Positions 16,992 to 27,719 of a DNA stretch of 64,000 bases are shown piece by piece. The position numbers and the translations under genes were made by a program. Each line of letters opens with the position of its first letter. Position 1 is the first letter of the stretch. A model generated the notes under the pieces. That model was given only the letters and a program-made list of their open reading frames with translations, was not told where the DNA came from and did not search any database. The stretch covers positions 1-64,000 of the forward strand of contig JAQSXR010000030.1 in the NCBI GenBank assembly GCA_029256575.1, written 5' to 3'. This DNA comes from Clostridiales bacterium (GTDB lineage: Bacteria; Bacillota; Clostridia; Lachnospirales; JAQSXR01).

Positions 16992-18053
16992 ATGAAATTT
17001 TTACATGTCGGAGATATCCATCTTGGTGTTGAACCAGATAAAGACAGGGAGTGGAGCAAAGCACGGCAACAAGAAATATGGGATTCAGTTGCGAGAGTAG
17101 TTGACGTATGTAATGCTGAAGAAGTAGACTTACTACTTCTTGCAGGAGATATATTTCATAGCCAACCATTAGTTAGACAAATAAAAGATTTAGATTATCG
17201 GTTATCAAATTTAGAAAATACAAAAGTAGTCATGCTTGCTGGAAATCATGATTACATAAGAGAAAACTCGAAATATGGTAATTATGAATGGAGTTCAAAT
17301 GTAACAATGTTATCGGGAAAAGAAATGAACTCTGTTTATTTTGAGGAGTTGAATACGGAAATATATGGATTCAGCTATCATAGTAGAGAAATAACAGGAG
17401 CTAATATTGATCTTGTAAAGCCTGTGGATAAGAGTAAAATTAACATTTTACTAGCACATGGCGGGGATGAAAAGCATATGCCAATTAATTTTAAGAGCTT
17501 GCAATATGCAGGCTTTCATTATATTGCTTTAGGACATATTCATTTACCGCAAATAATTGTTCCTGATATGATAGCATATGCAGGGGTATTAGAACCAATT
17601 GATAAAACAGAAACAGGCGATAGAGGGTATATCTTAGGCGATATTATTAATGGTAAAACTAAGATTAACTTTAATAAGTCGAATATAAGGAGTTATCTTG
17701 AAAAAACAATCAAGGTAACACCGAATATGTCAAATGCAGAACTTCAAGATGAGGTTAAGAAGATTATTGAAAATGAAGGTAGGGAAAACATTTATATATT
17801 TAGATTAAAAGGATATAGTGATCCTGATATAGAAATAGAATCTGATATATTATATAAACTCGGTAATATTGTAGAGATTGATGATCAAACAGAACCAGAT
17901 TATGATTTTGAAAGATTATATGAAGTAAATAAAGATAATATGATTGGGATGTTTATCGGAGATTTATTACCAGAGGTAAAAGCAGGTAAATTACTAGAGA
18001 AGAAGGCACTCTATTATGGGCTCAAAGCCTTGCTAGCAGCAAAGGAGGTGTGA
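16992..18053 (+). CDS. Metallophosphoesterase, DNA repair exonuclease (SbcD/YhaO-like)
   Basis: All Mre11/SbcD-type motifs are present in order: GDIHLG (D8, H10), GDIFH, GNHD, HGGD and GHIH. The 353-residue size and the C-terminal extension fit the YhaO branch. The enzyme is expected to cut DNA ends with two Mn2+ ions as the nuclease half of a complex with the large ATPase encoded three bases downstream. The start ATG follows GAGGTGAGG. Confidence 0.88.
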   Translation: MKFLHVGDIHLGVEPDKDREWSKARQQEIWDSVARVVDVCNAEEVDLLLLAGDIFHSQPLVRQIKDLDYRLSNLENTKVVMLAGNHDYIRENSKYGNYEWSSNVTMLSGKEMNSVYFEELNTEIYGFSYHSREITGANIDLVKPVDKSKINILLAHGGDEKHMPINFKSLQYAGFHYIALGHIHLPQIIVPDMIAYAGVLEPIDKTETGDRGYILGDIINGKTKINFNKSNIRSYLEKTIKVTPNMSNAELQDEVKKIIENEGRENIYIFRLKGYSDPDIEIESDILYKLGNIVEIDDQTEPDYDFERLYEVNKDNMIGMFIGDLLPEVKAGKLLEKKALYYGLKALLAAKEV

Positions 18054-18056
18054 TTA

Positions 18057-20315
18057 GTGGTAATTAATGAATTGATAATTAAGAATTTTGGAAAGTTTAA
18101 AGATAAAACCATTGAATTTGAAGATGGAGTGAATATTATATATGGTAAAAATGAGTCAGGTAAATCTACTATTCACAGTTTCATTAATGGAATGCTTTAT
18201 GGTATTGAGAAATCAAGATTAAGAAAGACAATAGATACATATGATAAATATTTACCTTGGGATGACCAAGGGGTTTATGAAGGTGTTCTGAAACTTACTG
18301 TTGATAATAAGAAGTATAGAATACGAAGATGCTTTCTAAATAAAAAGGCCTTTTGTGAACTAAGAGAAGAAGATACTGGCTATATTATTGATCTTAATGG
18401 GAAAGAGCCAGGGGAATATTTACTGGGCATAGGTGAAAGTTCTTTTAAAGATACCGTGTTTGTTGGACAACTCTTAGCAAGGACATCAGATGCTTTAGCT
18501 GTTGATATTAAGAGCTATATAGCAAATTTATCAACAACGAAGAATACAGAGATAGACTTGTCAAAAGTATATGAACAAATTGATAAAGAGATAAAGAAAA
18601 ATGGAATTAAGTTTGATGAGAAACAGATAATAGAAGTAGAAAATGAACTTAAAGAAATAGAACAGCAAGAAAAATTAAGAGATTCCTTAAGTGGGATGCT
18701 CCGAGAGAAGTCATCTCGATTGAATGAAGTAGAAGAGAAAATTATAGAACTAAAGGAAATAGAAAACTATTTAGAACAAAAAAATATCCAAGAAAAATAT
18801 AACAAGTGTAAGCGAATACAAGATGAGATAGATAATAATATCGAACAAATTCAACCGCTGAAAGCATACTCAAAAATTAATGAGGAAGACTTAGATAATA
18901 TTACGAAAGAAATTACGAATAAGAAAATTGTTTTAGAAGAAATTAAGCAAACACAGAAAAAAGTAGATGAAATCAATAAACAAAGTGAGGAAATTCAATC
19001 AACACTTCTTCTAAAGAATGAAAATAATAGAGAATATTTTGATAATGAAAATAGATTAGAACTATGTATGATGAAAGAGGTAGAAGCACAAAACATTATT
19101 AATAGTGAAAATGAAAATAACTCAAAAAAACAGGTAAAGAGTAAAAATTATACAAAATTAGTATTTGCCATAATTTTATTTACAATTGTGATGAAATGGT
19201 TTCGAACAATAAGAAACGGCTCAGAAATCCTAGATGCAGTCTTTATTAGTATTGGAGTAGCTGTTGTGGGATTTGTAATCATTTGGATCTCAATAAATAT
19301 TAGTAATCATGAGACACAACAAAATAAAGCTAAGATGGTGAAAGTAGAGGAAGAACTCAAAGGAGCTTCCTATGCAAAACCAATATTAATTTCATTAAAT
19401 AATTTAGATTCACAACTAAAATCAGAAAAATTAATTTTACAAAGAAAAAGACTAGAACTTGAAAATATTGAAGACAGATTGCAAGATGTCTATCGTAAAC
19501 AGAGTATAAGCAGCGAGGAAGATATAGCCTTATACCGTAATAAATTAAACGAATATCGTAGATTAGCTAATAATATCGATAAAAACGAAAATATATTAAA
19601 TGCTTTATTGGCTGGAAAAGAGATTGAAGAACTGAAGCTCTTAGCAGAAAACACAAAAGTACTTGTACATAATAGTGAGCTTAGTAAAGAGGAAATACTT
19701 GAAAAAGGTAAGCATTTAAACCGAGAAAGAGATGAGCTCGTCAGAGAAACGTCAACGTATATGGGAAAGCTTGAAGAGTTAGAAGCAATTGATTCCAAAC
19801 GATACGAAGCAGAAGAAAAGAAAGCTGATTTAATTACGAAAAAGAGCAAGATAGTGATAGAGCAGCAGGCAATTAGATTAGCAAAAGATAAAATACACCA
19901 AATTTCTGAACAAATACAAAAGGGATTTGGAAAACAACTAGATAAAAAGGTATCTGCAGTTGTAGAAGCAATAACCAATGGAAAATATAATAATATTAAT
20001 ATAGGGACTGACTCTAAAATGACAATTGACGATGGATACAATAATATAGATATTGAAAGACTCAGCCTTGGAACAGTAGATCAAATGTTCTTAGCATTAC
20101 GGGTTGGGGTTGATGAGTTGCTACATAAAGATATTAAGTTACCGATAATTTTAGACGATTCATTTTCACTCTATGATGATGAAAGAATGAATAATATATT
20201 AAAGTGGTTTATTAAGCAAGAGAAACAATTACTCGTATTCACATGTCAAAAGAGAGAGATGCAGAATCTAGAAAGTAAAGAAGCTAATATTATTTTGCTA
20301 GTTACCATTATTTGA
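18057..20315 (+). CDS. SbcC/YhaN-like AAA ATPase with central membrane helices (752 aa)
   Basis: The start is GTG at 18057, eight bases after AAAGGAGG. Walker A is GKNESGKST (residues 30-38). Long coiled coils occupy about 180-330 and 440-620. Between them, around residues 360-430, are two membrane helices ([15 protein letters not shown] and [19 protein letters not shown]), a hallmark of YhaN rather than SbcC. The C-terminal half has the signature [14 protein letters not shown] and Walker [10 protein letters not shown]. With the preceding nuclease it should form a membrane-tethered Rad50/Mre11-like complex acting on DNA ends. Confidence 0.85.
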   Translation: MVINELIIKNFGKFKDKTIEFEDGVNIIYGKNESGKSTIHSFINGMLYGIEKSRLRKTIDTYDKYLPWDDQGVYEGVLKLTVDNKKYRIRRCFLNKKAFCELREEDTGYIIDLNGKEPGEYLLGIGESSFKDTVFVGQLLARTSDALAVDIKSYIANLSTTKNTEIDLSKVYEQIDKEIKKNGIKFDEKQIIEVENELKEIEQQEKLRDSLSGMLREKSSRLNEVEEKIIELKEIENYLEQKNIQEKYNKCKRIQDEIDNNIEQIQPLKAYSKINEEDLDNITKEITNKKIVLEEIKQTQKKVDEINKQSEEIQSTLLLKNENNREYFDNENRLELCMMKEVEAQNIINSENENNSKKQVKSKNYTKLVFAIILFTIVMKWFRTIRNGSEILDAVFISIGVAVVGFVIIWISINISNHETQQNKAKMVKVEEELKGASYAKPILISLNNLDSQLKSEKLILQRKRLELENIEDRLQDVYRKQSISSEEDIALYRNKLNEYRRLANNIDKNENILNALLAGKEIEELKLLAENTKVLVHNSELSKEEILEKGKHLNRERDELVRETSTYMGKLEELEAIDSKRYEAEEKKADLITKKSKIVIEQQAIRLAKDKIHQISEQIQKGFGKQLDKKVSAVVEAITNGKYNNINIGTDSKMTIDDGYNNIDIERLSLGTVDQMFLALRVGVDELLHKDIKLPIILDDSFSLYDDERMNNILKWFIKQEKQLLVFTCQKREMQNLESKEANIILLVTII

Positions 20316-20346
20316 GAAAATAATGGGGAAAATAGGAGGAATTGAG

Positions 20347-22077
20347 ATGCGAAAAATAGGAATTAAAACGAGAATAGTAGTCAGCATAATATTTGCAGTT
20401 ATCATAGTGGCAACGACAACAACATATACAAGTGTTAAAAAATCCGGAAATAGTATGGAACAACTACAAGATGATTTGCTAAAAGAAAAATTAAATATAG
20501 GACTAACCGTTATACCAAGATATATTAAGGAACAAGGATATGATATTAATGAGATAATTGCTTTGAAACCAGGACAAGATTTTAGTAAGTATAATGAATT
20601 ATTAGATATCATAAAATCAGAATTTGGTATAGATGTGACTTTCTTTGTAAGGAACAAGAACGATAAATTTATGAGAATGCTTACAACTATATTAGACAAG
20701 GATTTGAATAGAGCAGCAGGGACTACTTTGAATGAAAGTGACCCGCAGGCAATTTCACTCTTAGAAGGAAATACTTACATAGGTAATGCAAAAGTTCTTG
20801 GAGAAAGTTACATGACTGCATACCAACCAATAGAAGTTGATGGGAAAGTAGTAGCAGCTTTCTTTACTGGTGTATCTAAACTTCGTACCAATAAGGAAAT
20901 AAATACATATTTAAATGAACTTATGTTTTCAGGTGTTAGCACTATGGGGCTCTTTATCGCTTTGTTTGTAGTAATATCTTTCTTATTAGCGAATAGTGTT
21001 GTAAAACCGATTAAAAAAATAGCAAATATATCGAGGAAAATAGCTGACTTAGATTTGACGGAAGAAATACCTGCTGATTTTATTAATAGGAGAGATGAAG
21101 TAGGAATATTAGGCAATGCATTTAGCGATATGAAGATTGCATTGGGTGGATTTTTACAAACAACAATGGATTCATCCGTTAAATTAGAGACATCTGCGAA
21201 AGAGTTGTCAAAAGTAAGCAAAGAAATCTCCACAAGTGCAAGTGAAGTATCTAGAGCAATTGATGAAATTGCAACGGGAGCTACTGATCAGGCTGGAGAT
21301 ACGGAAAGAGGAGCTGCGCACTCAGATGAGTTAGGTAAGCTGATGATTGAAGAGCAGGCGAACCTACAAGAATTAAATAGAACTACAAATCGAGTGGGAG
21401 TTCTTAAGGATGAAGGTACTATTATTATTAAAGAACTACAAGCAAAATTTGAACAAAGTGAAAAGGCTGCTAGAGACGTTACATTTATTATTTCAGAGAC
21501 AAATGAAAGTGCGAATAGAATATCAAAGGCTAGCCACATGATAAAGGATATTGCAAGACAGACTAACTTATTAGCTTTAAATGCAGCGATAGAAGCTGCT
21601 AGGGCAGGTGAAGCTGGGCGAGGATTTGCAGTTGTTGCTGATGAAATTAGAAATCTTGCAGAAGAATCAAATAGATTTACGAAAGAAATAGAGAACATAG
21701 TGAAAGAGCTACTTGGAAAAAGTGAAAAAGCTGTTGTTACAATGAATGAAGTTGGAGTAATAATGGCTGATCAAGGAGCAAGTGTTGTAAATACAATCGA
21801 AAAATTTGAAGGTATAGCAGAATCAATTGAAACAGTAAAGATAGTTATTCATACACTAAACGAATCATCAATAGCAATGGATAGTAAAAAGAATGAAATT
21901 ATCTCAATCATGCAAAGCTTATCGGCTATTTCTGAAGAGAATGCAGCTGGTTCTGAAGAAGCATTTGCATCTGTAGAACAACAAACGGAAGCAATGAGTG
22001 AAATAGCTTTATCTTGTGAACAATTACTTGAATTAGCAGAAGAACTAAATACTGGATTAAGCAAATTTAAATTCTAA
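20347..22077 (+). CDS. Methyl-accepting chemotaxis protein (576 aa)
   Basis: The ATG at 20347 follows AGGAGG. TM1 lies at about 9-28 and TM2 at about 200-220, enclosing an extracytoplasmic Cache-type sensor (contains [20 protein letters not shown]). A HAMP segment ([19 protein letters not shown]) follows, then a signalling domain with the conserved hairpin tip ([20 protein letters not shown]). It should relay a small-molecule signal to CheA/CheW, implying a motile organism. The ligand is unknown. A strong terminator follows at 22087. Confidence 0.93.
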   Translation: MRKIGIKTRIVVSIIFAVIIVATTTTYTSVKKSGNSMEQLQDDLLKEKLNIGLTVIPRYIKEQGYDINEIIALKPGQDFSKYNELLDIIKSEFGIDVTFFVRNKNDKFMRMLTTILDKDLNRAAGTTLNESDPQAISLLEGNTYIGNAKVLGESYMTAYQPIEVDGKVVAAFFTGVSKLRTNKEINTYLNELMFSGVSTMGLFIALFVVISFLLANSVVKPIKKIANISRKIADLDLTEEIPADFINRRDEVGILGNAFSDMKIALGGFLQTTMDSSVKLETSAKELSKVSKEISTSASEVSRAIDEIATGATDQAGDTERGAAHSDELGKLMIEEQANLQELNRTTNRVGVLKDEGTIIIKELQAKFEQSEKAARDVTFIISETNESANRISKASHMIKDIARQTNLLALNAAIEAARAGEAGRGFAVVADEIRNLAEESNRFTKEIENIVKELLGKSEKAVVTMNEVGVIMADQGASVVNTIEKFEGIAESIETVKIVIHTLNESSIAMDSKKNEIISIMQSLSAISEENAAGSEEAFASVEQQTEAMSEIALSCEQLLELAEELNTGLSKFKF

Positions 22078-22086
22078 TAGACTAAG

Positions 22087-22130
22087 AAAAAAAGCGATAA
22101 TTAGTGGTTATTCACTAATTATCGCTTTTT
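22087..22130. terminator. Bidirectional terminator
   Basis: AAAAAGCGATAATTAGTG pairs perfectly with CACTAATTATCGCTTTTT around a 6-base loop. The A and T flanks let it end both the chemotaxis gene and the convergent P-ATPase gene. Confidence 0.92.
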
Positions 22131-22177
22131 GATTTTATATGAAAATAAACATGAATGGGTAGTTTATATTTAATAAA

Positions 22178-24778
22178 TTAATCTTTTTTAAAAAAGTGTA
22201 AAATATATTTTGCAGTCTGTATAACAAGTAATGGAACTAAAGATAAACCATAAATTGTAAGTAAAAGATTCGTGTTCAATTTACTTACTTCAAATATACC
22301 ATGAAGTCCAGGGATAATTAATACTGCATTTAAGAATATAAAACCTAGTAAGAAAGCACCCCATAAATATAAATTGTTAAACATTTTTTTAGTTAATAAA
22401 ACAGGTTTTTTCGATTTGCAGTTAAATCCATGAACTAGTCTTGACATACATAATGTCGCAAAGGCCATTGTACTTGCGAGCTCTGGCGTAGTATTAGGAT
22501 CACCGATATGGAAAGCGAATGCAGTTACGATAGCAATCGTTAATCCTTCTAATAGAATCTCAAACATAAAATCTTTTGTTAGAATGGATTCGTTTAGTGG
22601 TCTTGGTTTTGCTTTCATTACGGATTTACTATGAGGTTCAAGTCCTAATGCGATTGCCGGTAAACTATCAGTTAGTAAGTTGATAAATAATAAATGAACT
22701 GCGGCAAACGGTACAGGAAGTGCTAATAAAGAGGCATACAATACAACTATTATAGCGGCAGTATTTCCTGAAAGTAAGAATTTGATTGAATTCTTAATGT
22801 TAAGGTAAAGATTACGGCCATTTTCTACAGCTTTTACGATTGTAGCAAAATTATCATCAGTAAGAACCATAGAAGCAGCATCCTTTGCAACTTCAGATCC
22901 GGTAATTCCCATTGCAACACCGACATCTGCTTGTTTTAATGCTGGTGCATCATTTACTCCATCACCAGTCATTGCTACTATGTTACCTCTTTTTTGCCAA
23001 GCATTTACGATTCTAATCTTGTGTTCAGGTGAAACTCTGGCATATACTGATATCTGTGGAACATATTCTTGGAGTTCTTCATCCGACATTGCATCGATTT
23101 GTGAACCATCAATTGCTTCTGAGATATCATTTAATATTCCAATCTCTTTCGCAATAGCAGCTGCAGTTACTTTATGATCACCTGTTATCATGACAGGGCG
23201 TATGCCAGCTTGTTTACATTCTAGTACAGCAGCTTTTGATTCTTCACGAGGAGGATCCATCATGGCGATTAAACCAATGAAAGTTAAATCATCTTCAGTT
23301 GGTTGATCACCAGCATTTAATTCCTTATAGGCAAAAGCAAGAACTCTAAGCCCACTTTTTGAAAATTCTTGATTAATCGATTCGAGTTCAATGGCATCTG
23401 ATTCGGAAATTTGGTGGATACCATCTTCTTTTTCGATATTAATCAAGTTATTAAATAATACATCAACAGCACCTTTTGTAATCATTATTTGCTTTCCATT
23501 AATGCTGTTTACAGTAGTCATTAATTTTCTATCAGAATCAAAAGGGATTTCTTGTAATCGTGTATATTTTGCTCGTATTTCTAATTCATCTTTACCAAAC
23601 TTATCTGAAAAGTTAATAAGTGCAACTTCTGTAGGATCTCCAATTTCACTTCCATTTTCGTTTGTAGAGTCATTGCACAAAACACTCATTTTAAGTAGTT
23701 TATCTTGAAGTTTGTTTGTAAGATCAACATCTTTACCTTCAATTATAGTGTTATTTACACAATATTTCTTTACTGTCATTTTATTTTGTGTAAGTGTTCC
23801 TGTTTTATCAGAACAAATAATAGATACGCTACCTAGTCCTTCTACTGCATGCAATTTTCGAATAATTGCATTTTCCGTTGCCATTTTCTGAGTACCAAAG
23901 GATAAGACAATCGTAACGATAGAACTCAAGGCTTCTGGGATAGCAGCTACAGCTAATGCTACTGCAAACATAAATGCATCTCCAGCATTATCACCACGAT
24001 ATAAACTTAATGCAAATAATACCGCACATAGTCCAATGATAACGATTGATAACTTCTTACCGAAATTATCTAGATTTACTTGAAGAGGAGTCTTTTTAGC
24101 TTGCGTATTCTTAAGTAACTGTGCAACTTTTCCTATTTCAGTATTCATTCCAATTCCAGTTACTAATATTGTTGCTCTACCATAAGTTACAAAACTACCA
24201 GAGAAAACCATGTTTTTTCGATCGCCAATAGGTACTTCATTTATAATAGTTGAATCTTCTTTGTCTACATTTAAAGATTCTCCAGTTAACATACTTTCAT
24301 TAACTTTCAAACTAAAATTTTCAAGAATTCGACCATCAGCAGCGATATAATCTCCAGCTTCTAAGAACACGATATCACCCATCGTAACTTCATTAGAAGG
24401 TATGGTGATTTTAGTATTACTTCGAAGGACTTTCGCTATAGGGGACGAAAGTGCCTTTAAGCTTTGTAGTGATTGTTCTGCTTTTAGGTTTTGTACGGTA
24501 CCGAGGATTGCATTTATTGTTATAACAATAAGTATTACGAGTGCGCTTTCGATATCACCTAAGAACATAGAAACAATAGCAGCAATAATAAGTATAATAA
24601 CTAAAAAGTCTTTGAATTGTTCTAAGAAAAGCATAAAAGTACTTTTCTTTTTTGTGTCTAACAATTCATTTAGGCCATATTTTACTTGCCTATTTGTAGC
24701 TTCAGATACGCTAATACCTTGAACAGAAGAATTTAATTCTTGCAGTAGAGCATCCTTAGATTTGTTATAAGTATCCAT
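22178..24778 (-). CDS. Cation-translocating P-type ATPase, Ca2+ type (866 aa)
   Basis: All P-type hallmarks are present: TGES actuator loop, phosphorylation motif CSDKTGTLT, TGDGVNDAPALKQADVG hinge, and the M6 segment NLLTDSLPA. The order and length match P2-type (SERCA/PMCA-like) bacterial calcium pumps. In M4 the usual PEGL is PEAL, as in many bacterial members. It likely exports Ca2+ using ATP. The start is set at 24778 (MDTYNK) because a ribosome site AAAGGA lies upstream; an ATG at 24790 is too close to it. A second, divergent family member is at 50 kb. Confidence 0.88.
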   Translation of the reverse strand: MDTYNKSKDALLQELNSSVQGISVSEATNRQVKYGLNELLDTKKKSTFMLFLEQFKDFLVIILIIAAIVSMFLGDIESALVILIVITINAILGTVQNLKAEQSLQSLKALSSPIAKVLRSNTKITIPSNEVTMGDIVFLEAGDYIAADGRILENFSLKVNESMLTGESLNVDKEDSTIINEVPIGDRKNMVFSGSFVTYGRATILVTGIGMNTEIGKVAQLLKNTQAKKTPLQVNLDNFGKKLSIVIIGLCAVLFALSLYRGDNAGDAFMFAVALAVAAIPEALSSIVTIVLSFGTQKMATENAIIRKLHAVEGLGSVSIICSDKTGTLTQNKMTVKKYCVNNTIIEGKDVDLTNKLQDKLLKMSVLCNDSTNENGSEIGDPTEVALINFSDKFGKDELEIRAKYTRLQEIPFDSDRKLMTTVNSINGKQIMITKGAVDVLFNNLINIEKEDGIHQISESDAIELESINQEFSKSGLRVLAFAYKELNAGDQPTEDDLTFIGLIAMMDPPREESKAAVLECKQAGIRPVMITGDHKVTAAAIAKEIGILNDISEAIDGSQIDAMSDEELQEYVPQISVYARVSPEHKIRIVNAWQKRGNIVAMTGDGVNDAPALKQADVGVAMGITGSEVAKDAASMVLTDDNFATIVKAVENGRNLYLNIKNSIKFLLSGNTAAIIVVLYASLLALPVPFAAVHLLFINLLTDSLPAIALGLEPHSKSVMKAKPRPLNESILTKDFMFEILLEGLTIAIVTAFAFHIGDPNTTPELASTMAFATLCMSRLVHGFNCKSKKPVLLTKKMFNNLYLWGAFLLGFIFLNAVLIIPGLHGIFEVSKLNTNLLLTIYGLSLVPLLVIQTAKYILHFFKKD

Positions 24779-24834
24779 TATTTTTAACATCCTTTCTTAC
24801 TATAGTATTAGACTTAGTTGCGAATTTTATAAAA

Positions 24835-24902
24835 AAGACTTTTAATATAACTTATAGTATACATAATAAAATAATGTATTCTAAAGTTATATTAAAAGTC
24901 TT
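24835..24902. repeat. 68-bp palindrome with 19-bp perfect arms
   Basis: AAGACTTTTAATATAACTT (24835-24853) is the exact reverse complement of 24884-24902. Inside the loop, ATACAT and ATGTAT form a further stem. It is A/T-rich, lies upstream of the P-ATPase gene on its 5' side, and lacks a T-tract that would make it an ordinary terminator. Confidence 0.7.
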
Positions 24903-25177
24903 GTAACCAATAATAATTGGTATATAATACCAGACGAAATCGTCGGGATTGTTGATATTATATTTGCAACTACTCCCTTTTAATAAGTAATAATAGTCTA
25001 ACAGTTGATTTTTAATATGTCAATATATAAAAATATTGATATATAAAAATTATGATTCATTTATGATAATGTCCACTTATACCACAAATGTGATTATGTC
25101 CCAAATAAAAACTATAGTATACTGAAACCTCATACTAGAGAAATGAGGTGGTTACAATTAGAAAGGTAATACTTACA

Positions 25178-25279
25178 ATGAATGAAAATCAAAAATACGA
25201 GATTATTTTACATTATCAAAACAATATTTTTCATTCAGAGTATTATATTACAAAAATGACTATAATATTAGTTGTATAG
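25178..25279 (+). pseudogene. Possible IstA (IS21-type) N-terminal remnant
   Basis: A 33-codon frame begins MNENQKYEIILHYQNNI, which looks like the first helix of IS21-family transposases, and then degenerates and stops. The GATAATGTCC/GATTATGTCC repeats 80-110 bases upstream would fit the multiple sub-terminal repeats of such elements. Support is from similarity by eye only. Confidence 0.3.
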
Positions 25280-25287
25280 TCTTTGAA

Positions 25288-25316
25288 TTGACATGATTAA
25301 ACATTCTTGGTAAAAT
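25288..25316 (+). promoter_or_regulatory. Promoter of the purine permease gene
   Basis: TTGACA at 25288-25293 and TAAAAT at 25311-25316 are spaced by 17 bases. The start codon is 47 bases downstream of the -10 box. Confidence 0.75.
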
Positions 25317-25362
25317 GAAATGTAAAAAACTGAAATATATAATCTAAGGGAGGCATTTTACA

Positions 25363-26847
25363 ATGTTTGAAAAGTTTTTTAAATTGAAAGAGAATAAGAC
25401 AAATGTTAAAACAGAAATAATTGCTGGTATTACAACATTTATGACAATGGCGTATATATTAGCAGTAAATCCTGGTATTCTAGCAGCAGCCGGAATGGAT
25501 CAGGGAGCAGTGTTTACTGCAACAGCTTTAGCCGCTGTAGTAGGAACTTTGTGTATGGCACTTTTTGCAAATTATCCATTTGCACTTGCACCAGGAATGG
25601 GATTAAATGCATTTTTTGCTTATACGATTGTAATTGGTTCGAATGGTAAGATTACATGGGAAGTAGCACTTACAGCAGTATTAGTAGAAGGATTAATATT
25701 CTTAGTTATGTCATTATTTAGCGTTCGTGAAGCTATATTTAATGCAATTCCTATGAATATTAAGCATGCAGTTAGTGTCGGAATAGGTTTATTTATAGCA
25801 TTTATTGGATTACAAAATGCAAAGATTGTAATTAATAACAATTCTACACTCGTAAATATTTTTGATATGGATATTTTCAGAGGAGTAGATCCAACAGCTT
25901 CCAACTACAATGCATCATTTAATGATGTAGGGATTACAGTTATTCTAGCATTAATTGGTATTGTTATCACAGCTATCTTTGTTGCTAAAAAAGTAAAAGG
26001 TGGAATACTCTGGGGAATATTATCTACTTATTTGTTAGGTATTCTTTGTGAAGTAACGGGCATTTATGTACCTAATGTAGAACTTGGAATGTATTCATTA
26101 ATACCAAGCTTCACAAATGGGTTACTTCCAGCTAGTATGTCAAAAACATTTTTTAAATTTGATTTTACACAAGTATTTACAGGGGAATTCTTTATAATTG
26201 TATTCGCATTCTTGTTTGTAGATGTTTTTGATACATTAGGAACGTTGGTAGGGGTTTCGTCAAAAGCAAATATGCTTGATAAAAATGGTAAGTTACCTAA
26301 TATAAAAGGAGCTTTACTTGCGGATGCAGTTGCTACTGTAGCAGGTGCTTGTTTTGGAACATCAACAACAACTACTTTTGTAGAAAGTGCATCTGGTGTT
26401 GCTGAAGGTGGTAGAACCGGACTAACAGCAGTTGTAACTGCAGTTCTTTTTGGTATAGCATTATTTTTTGCTCCGGTATTCTTAGCTATTCCTGCATTTG
26501 CAACAGCTCCAGCTATTATTGTAGTTGGTTTTTATATGATGGGTTCGGTTGTTAAGATAGATTTCAACGATGCAAGTGAAGGGATACCAGCATTCCTTAC
26601 AATTATTGCTATGCCATTCACATATAGTATTGCAGATGGAATTGTATTTGGTATTGTATCGTATGTAATCGTTAATATCGTATGCGGTAAATTGAAGAAG
26701 ATAAACCTTATGATGTTTGTCCTTGCAATTTTATTCTTAGGAAAATTCTTCGCTGGAGCATACTTTGTTCAATTTTCTTTAGTTGTAATAGTAGGAGCGA
26801 TTCTCCTATATTTATTAATGAAAGTAGTAAAAAAGAATAAAAAATAA
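25363..26847 (+). CDS. NCS2-family purine permease (guanine/hypoxanthine/adenine type), 494 aa
   Basis: About 12-14 hydrophobic segments and the family text TEIIAGITTFMTMAYILAVNP and FALAPGMGLNAFFAYT mark the AzgA/PbuG branch of proton-coupled purine importers. The DVFDTLGTLVGVSSKA and TTTTFVESASGVAEGGRTG blocks form the substrate site. The ATG at 25363 follows GGGAGGC. The gene has its own promoter and terminator. Guanine/hypoxanthine versus adenine preference cannot be decided from sequence by eye. Confidence 0.9.
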   Translation: MFEKFFKLKENKTNVKTEIIAGITTFMTMAYILAVNPGILAAAGMDQGAVFTATALAAVVGTLCMALFANYPFALAPGMGLNAFFAYTIVIGSNGKITWEVALTAVLVEGLIFLVMSLFSVREAIFNAIPMNIKHAVSVGIGLFIAFIGLQNAKIVINNNSTLVNIFDMDIFRGVDPTASNYNASFNDVGITVILALIGIVITAIFVAKKVKGGILWGILSTYLLGILCEVTGIYVPNVELGMYSLIPSFTNGLLPASMSKTFFKFDFTQVFTGEFFIIVFAFLFVDVFDTLGTLVGVSSKANMLDKNGKLPNIKGALLADAVATVAGACFGTSTTTTFVESASGVAEGGRTGLTAVVTAVLFGIALFFAPVFLAIPAFATAPAIIVVGFYMMGSVVKIDFNDASEGIPAFLTIIAMPFTYSIADGIVFGIVSYVIVNIVCGKLKKINLMMFVLAILFLGKFFAGAYFVQFSLVVIVGAILLYLLMKVVKKNKK

Positions 26848-26876
26848 ATATTTAGTATAATTACGGAACATAGGTA

Positions 26877-26915
26877 CAAAAAGCACCAGAACTCAACTGT
26901 TTCTGGTGCTTTTTT
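26877..26915 (+). terminator. Terminator after permease
   Basis: AAAAAGCACCAGAA pairs with TTTCTGGTGCTTTTTT (12 bp or more) and is followed by further T residues, 30 bases past the stop codon. Confidence 0.9.
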
Positions 26916-26929
26916 GCATGAATGCTTGC

Positions 26930-26958
26930 TTGACAAATGTTTTCATAAAGGCTAAAAT
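26930..26958 (+). promoter_or_regulatory. Promoter of the Fur-family gene
   Basis: TTGACA at 26930-26935 and TAAAAT at 26953-26958 have an exact 17-base spacer, 59 bases before the start codon. Confidence 0.75.
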
Positions 26959-27017
26959 TTATATGATATATTTAGGATGAGCGAACAAGGTGAATGTTCA
27001 ATATTGGAGGAGTATAT

Positions 27018-27440
27018 ATGGCAATTGAGATTACCTATAAAACGAAGCAAAAAGAATATATATTATCATACCTAGAGCAAAATCGTGAAAAGCATTTAAC
27101 AGTTGATAATATGATTGACTTTTTAAAACAAAATGATACTCCTGTTGGAAAGTCTACCGTTTACAGATATTTAGATGTACTGGTGAATAAAGGAATTGTT
27201 AGAAAATATATAGTTGAAGAGGGAAAAAGTTCTTGTTATCAATACATAAATGATGGTCATGCTTGTAAAGAACATTTTCATCTAAAATGTAATGATTGCG
27301 GAAAACTATTTCATGTAGAATGTGAACGTCTTGAAGGGATTAATAATCATATATTAGAACATCATAAATTTGAGATTGATAATAGTAAGACGGTATATTA
27401 TGGTACATGTGAAAAATGTCATAAAAGTAATATAAAATAA
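27018..27440 (+). CDS. Fur-family metalloregulator (140 aa)
   Basis: The start ATG at 27018 follows GGAGGAG. The N-terminal winged helix contains TVDNMIDFLKQNDTPVGKSTVYRYLDVLVNKG. The C-terminal dimerisation domain has two CxxC pairs (KCNDCGK and TCEKCHK) for a structural zinc, plus His-rich sites (HFHLKC, ILEHHKFEI). Whether it is Fur, PerR or Zur cannot be told. A candidate target is the perfect 7-1-7 box in front of the rubrerythrin gene at 33142. Confidence 0.85.
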   Translation: MAIEITYKTKQKEYILSYLEQNREKHLTVDNMIDFLKQNDTPVGKSTVYRYLDVLVNKGIVRKYIVEEGKSSCYQYINDGHACKEHFHLKCNDCGKLFHVECERLEGINNHILEHHKFEIDNSKTVYYGTCEKCHKSNIK

Positions 27441-27473
27441 ATTTTGTGCACATACTATTACCGAGGTGATAAT

Positions 27474-27677
27474 ATGAAAAACTATGCGAACGGACCTGAA
27501 ATACCAATTGGGTTTGGAATGGAATTAGTACAAAATGCGTATGCTATGGATTACTTTACTTCACTTAGTGAAGAAAAAAAACAACAGGTTTTAAGTCAAG
27601 CACGAAATGTACAATCTAAAAGAGAAATGGAAATATATGTACAATCACTTGCCAACAATAATAATACATTTTCGTAA
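27474..27677 (+). CDS. Conserved small protein of Clostridia (67 aa)
   Basis: The start ATG at 27474 follows GAGGTG. The N-terminus MKNYANGPEIPIGFGMELVQN and a helical Gln/Asn-rich tail are features I associate with a widespread, uncharacterised short protein of Lachnospiraceae. There is no membrane segment or cysteine. It lies 33 bases after the Fur-family gene and probably shares its transcript. Confidence 0.65.
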   Translation: MKNYANGPEIPIGFGMELVQNAYAMDYFTSLSEEKKQQVLSQARNVQSKREMEIYVQSLANNNNTFS

Positions 27678-27684
27678 AAATATA

Positions 27685-27713
27685 TTGACAAAATGAATTA
27701 AATGAAATACAAT
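27685..27713 (+). promoter_or_regulatory. Promoter of the aspS-gatC T-box operon
   Basis: TTGACA at 27685-27690 and TACAAT at 27708-27713 are spaced by 17 bases, giving a transcript start near 27720 at the 5' edge of the T-box leader. Confidence 0.75.
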
Positions 27714-27719
27714 AAGAAA

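Larger units (their letters stand above)
24779..25362. other. Intergenic region with palindrome and IS-like debris
   Basis: It holds a 68-bp palindrome, two direct copies of a GATWATGTCC motif (25065-25074 and 25092-25101), a 33-codon frame that may be the start of an IS21-type transposase, and the promoter of the purine permease. No intact gene was found, and no purine-riboswitch consensus was seen. Confidence 0.5.

Noticed and set aside
19490-20041. 183-codon antisense frame within the YhaN-like gene
   Set aside because: Serine-rich low-complexity translation of the opposite strand of a coiled-coil gene; no ribosome site or family.
25020-25362. Purine riboswitch upstream of the purine permease
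   Set aside because: The conserved purine-aptamer loop sequences are not present between the promoter and the start codon, and the leader is only about 40 bases.
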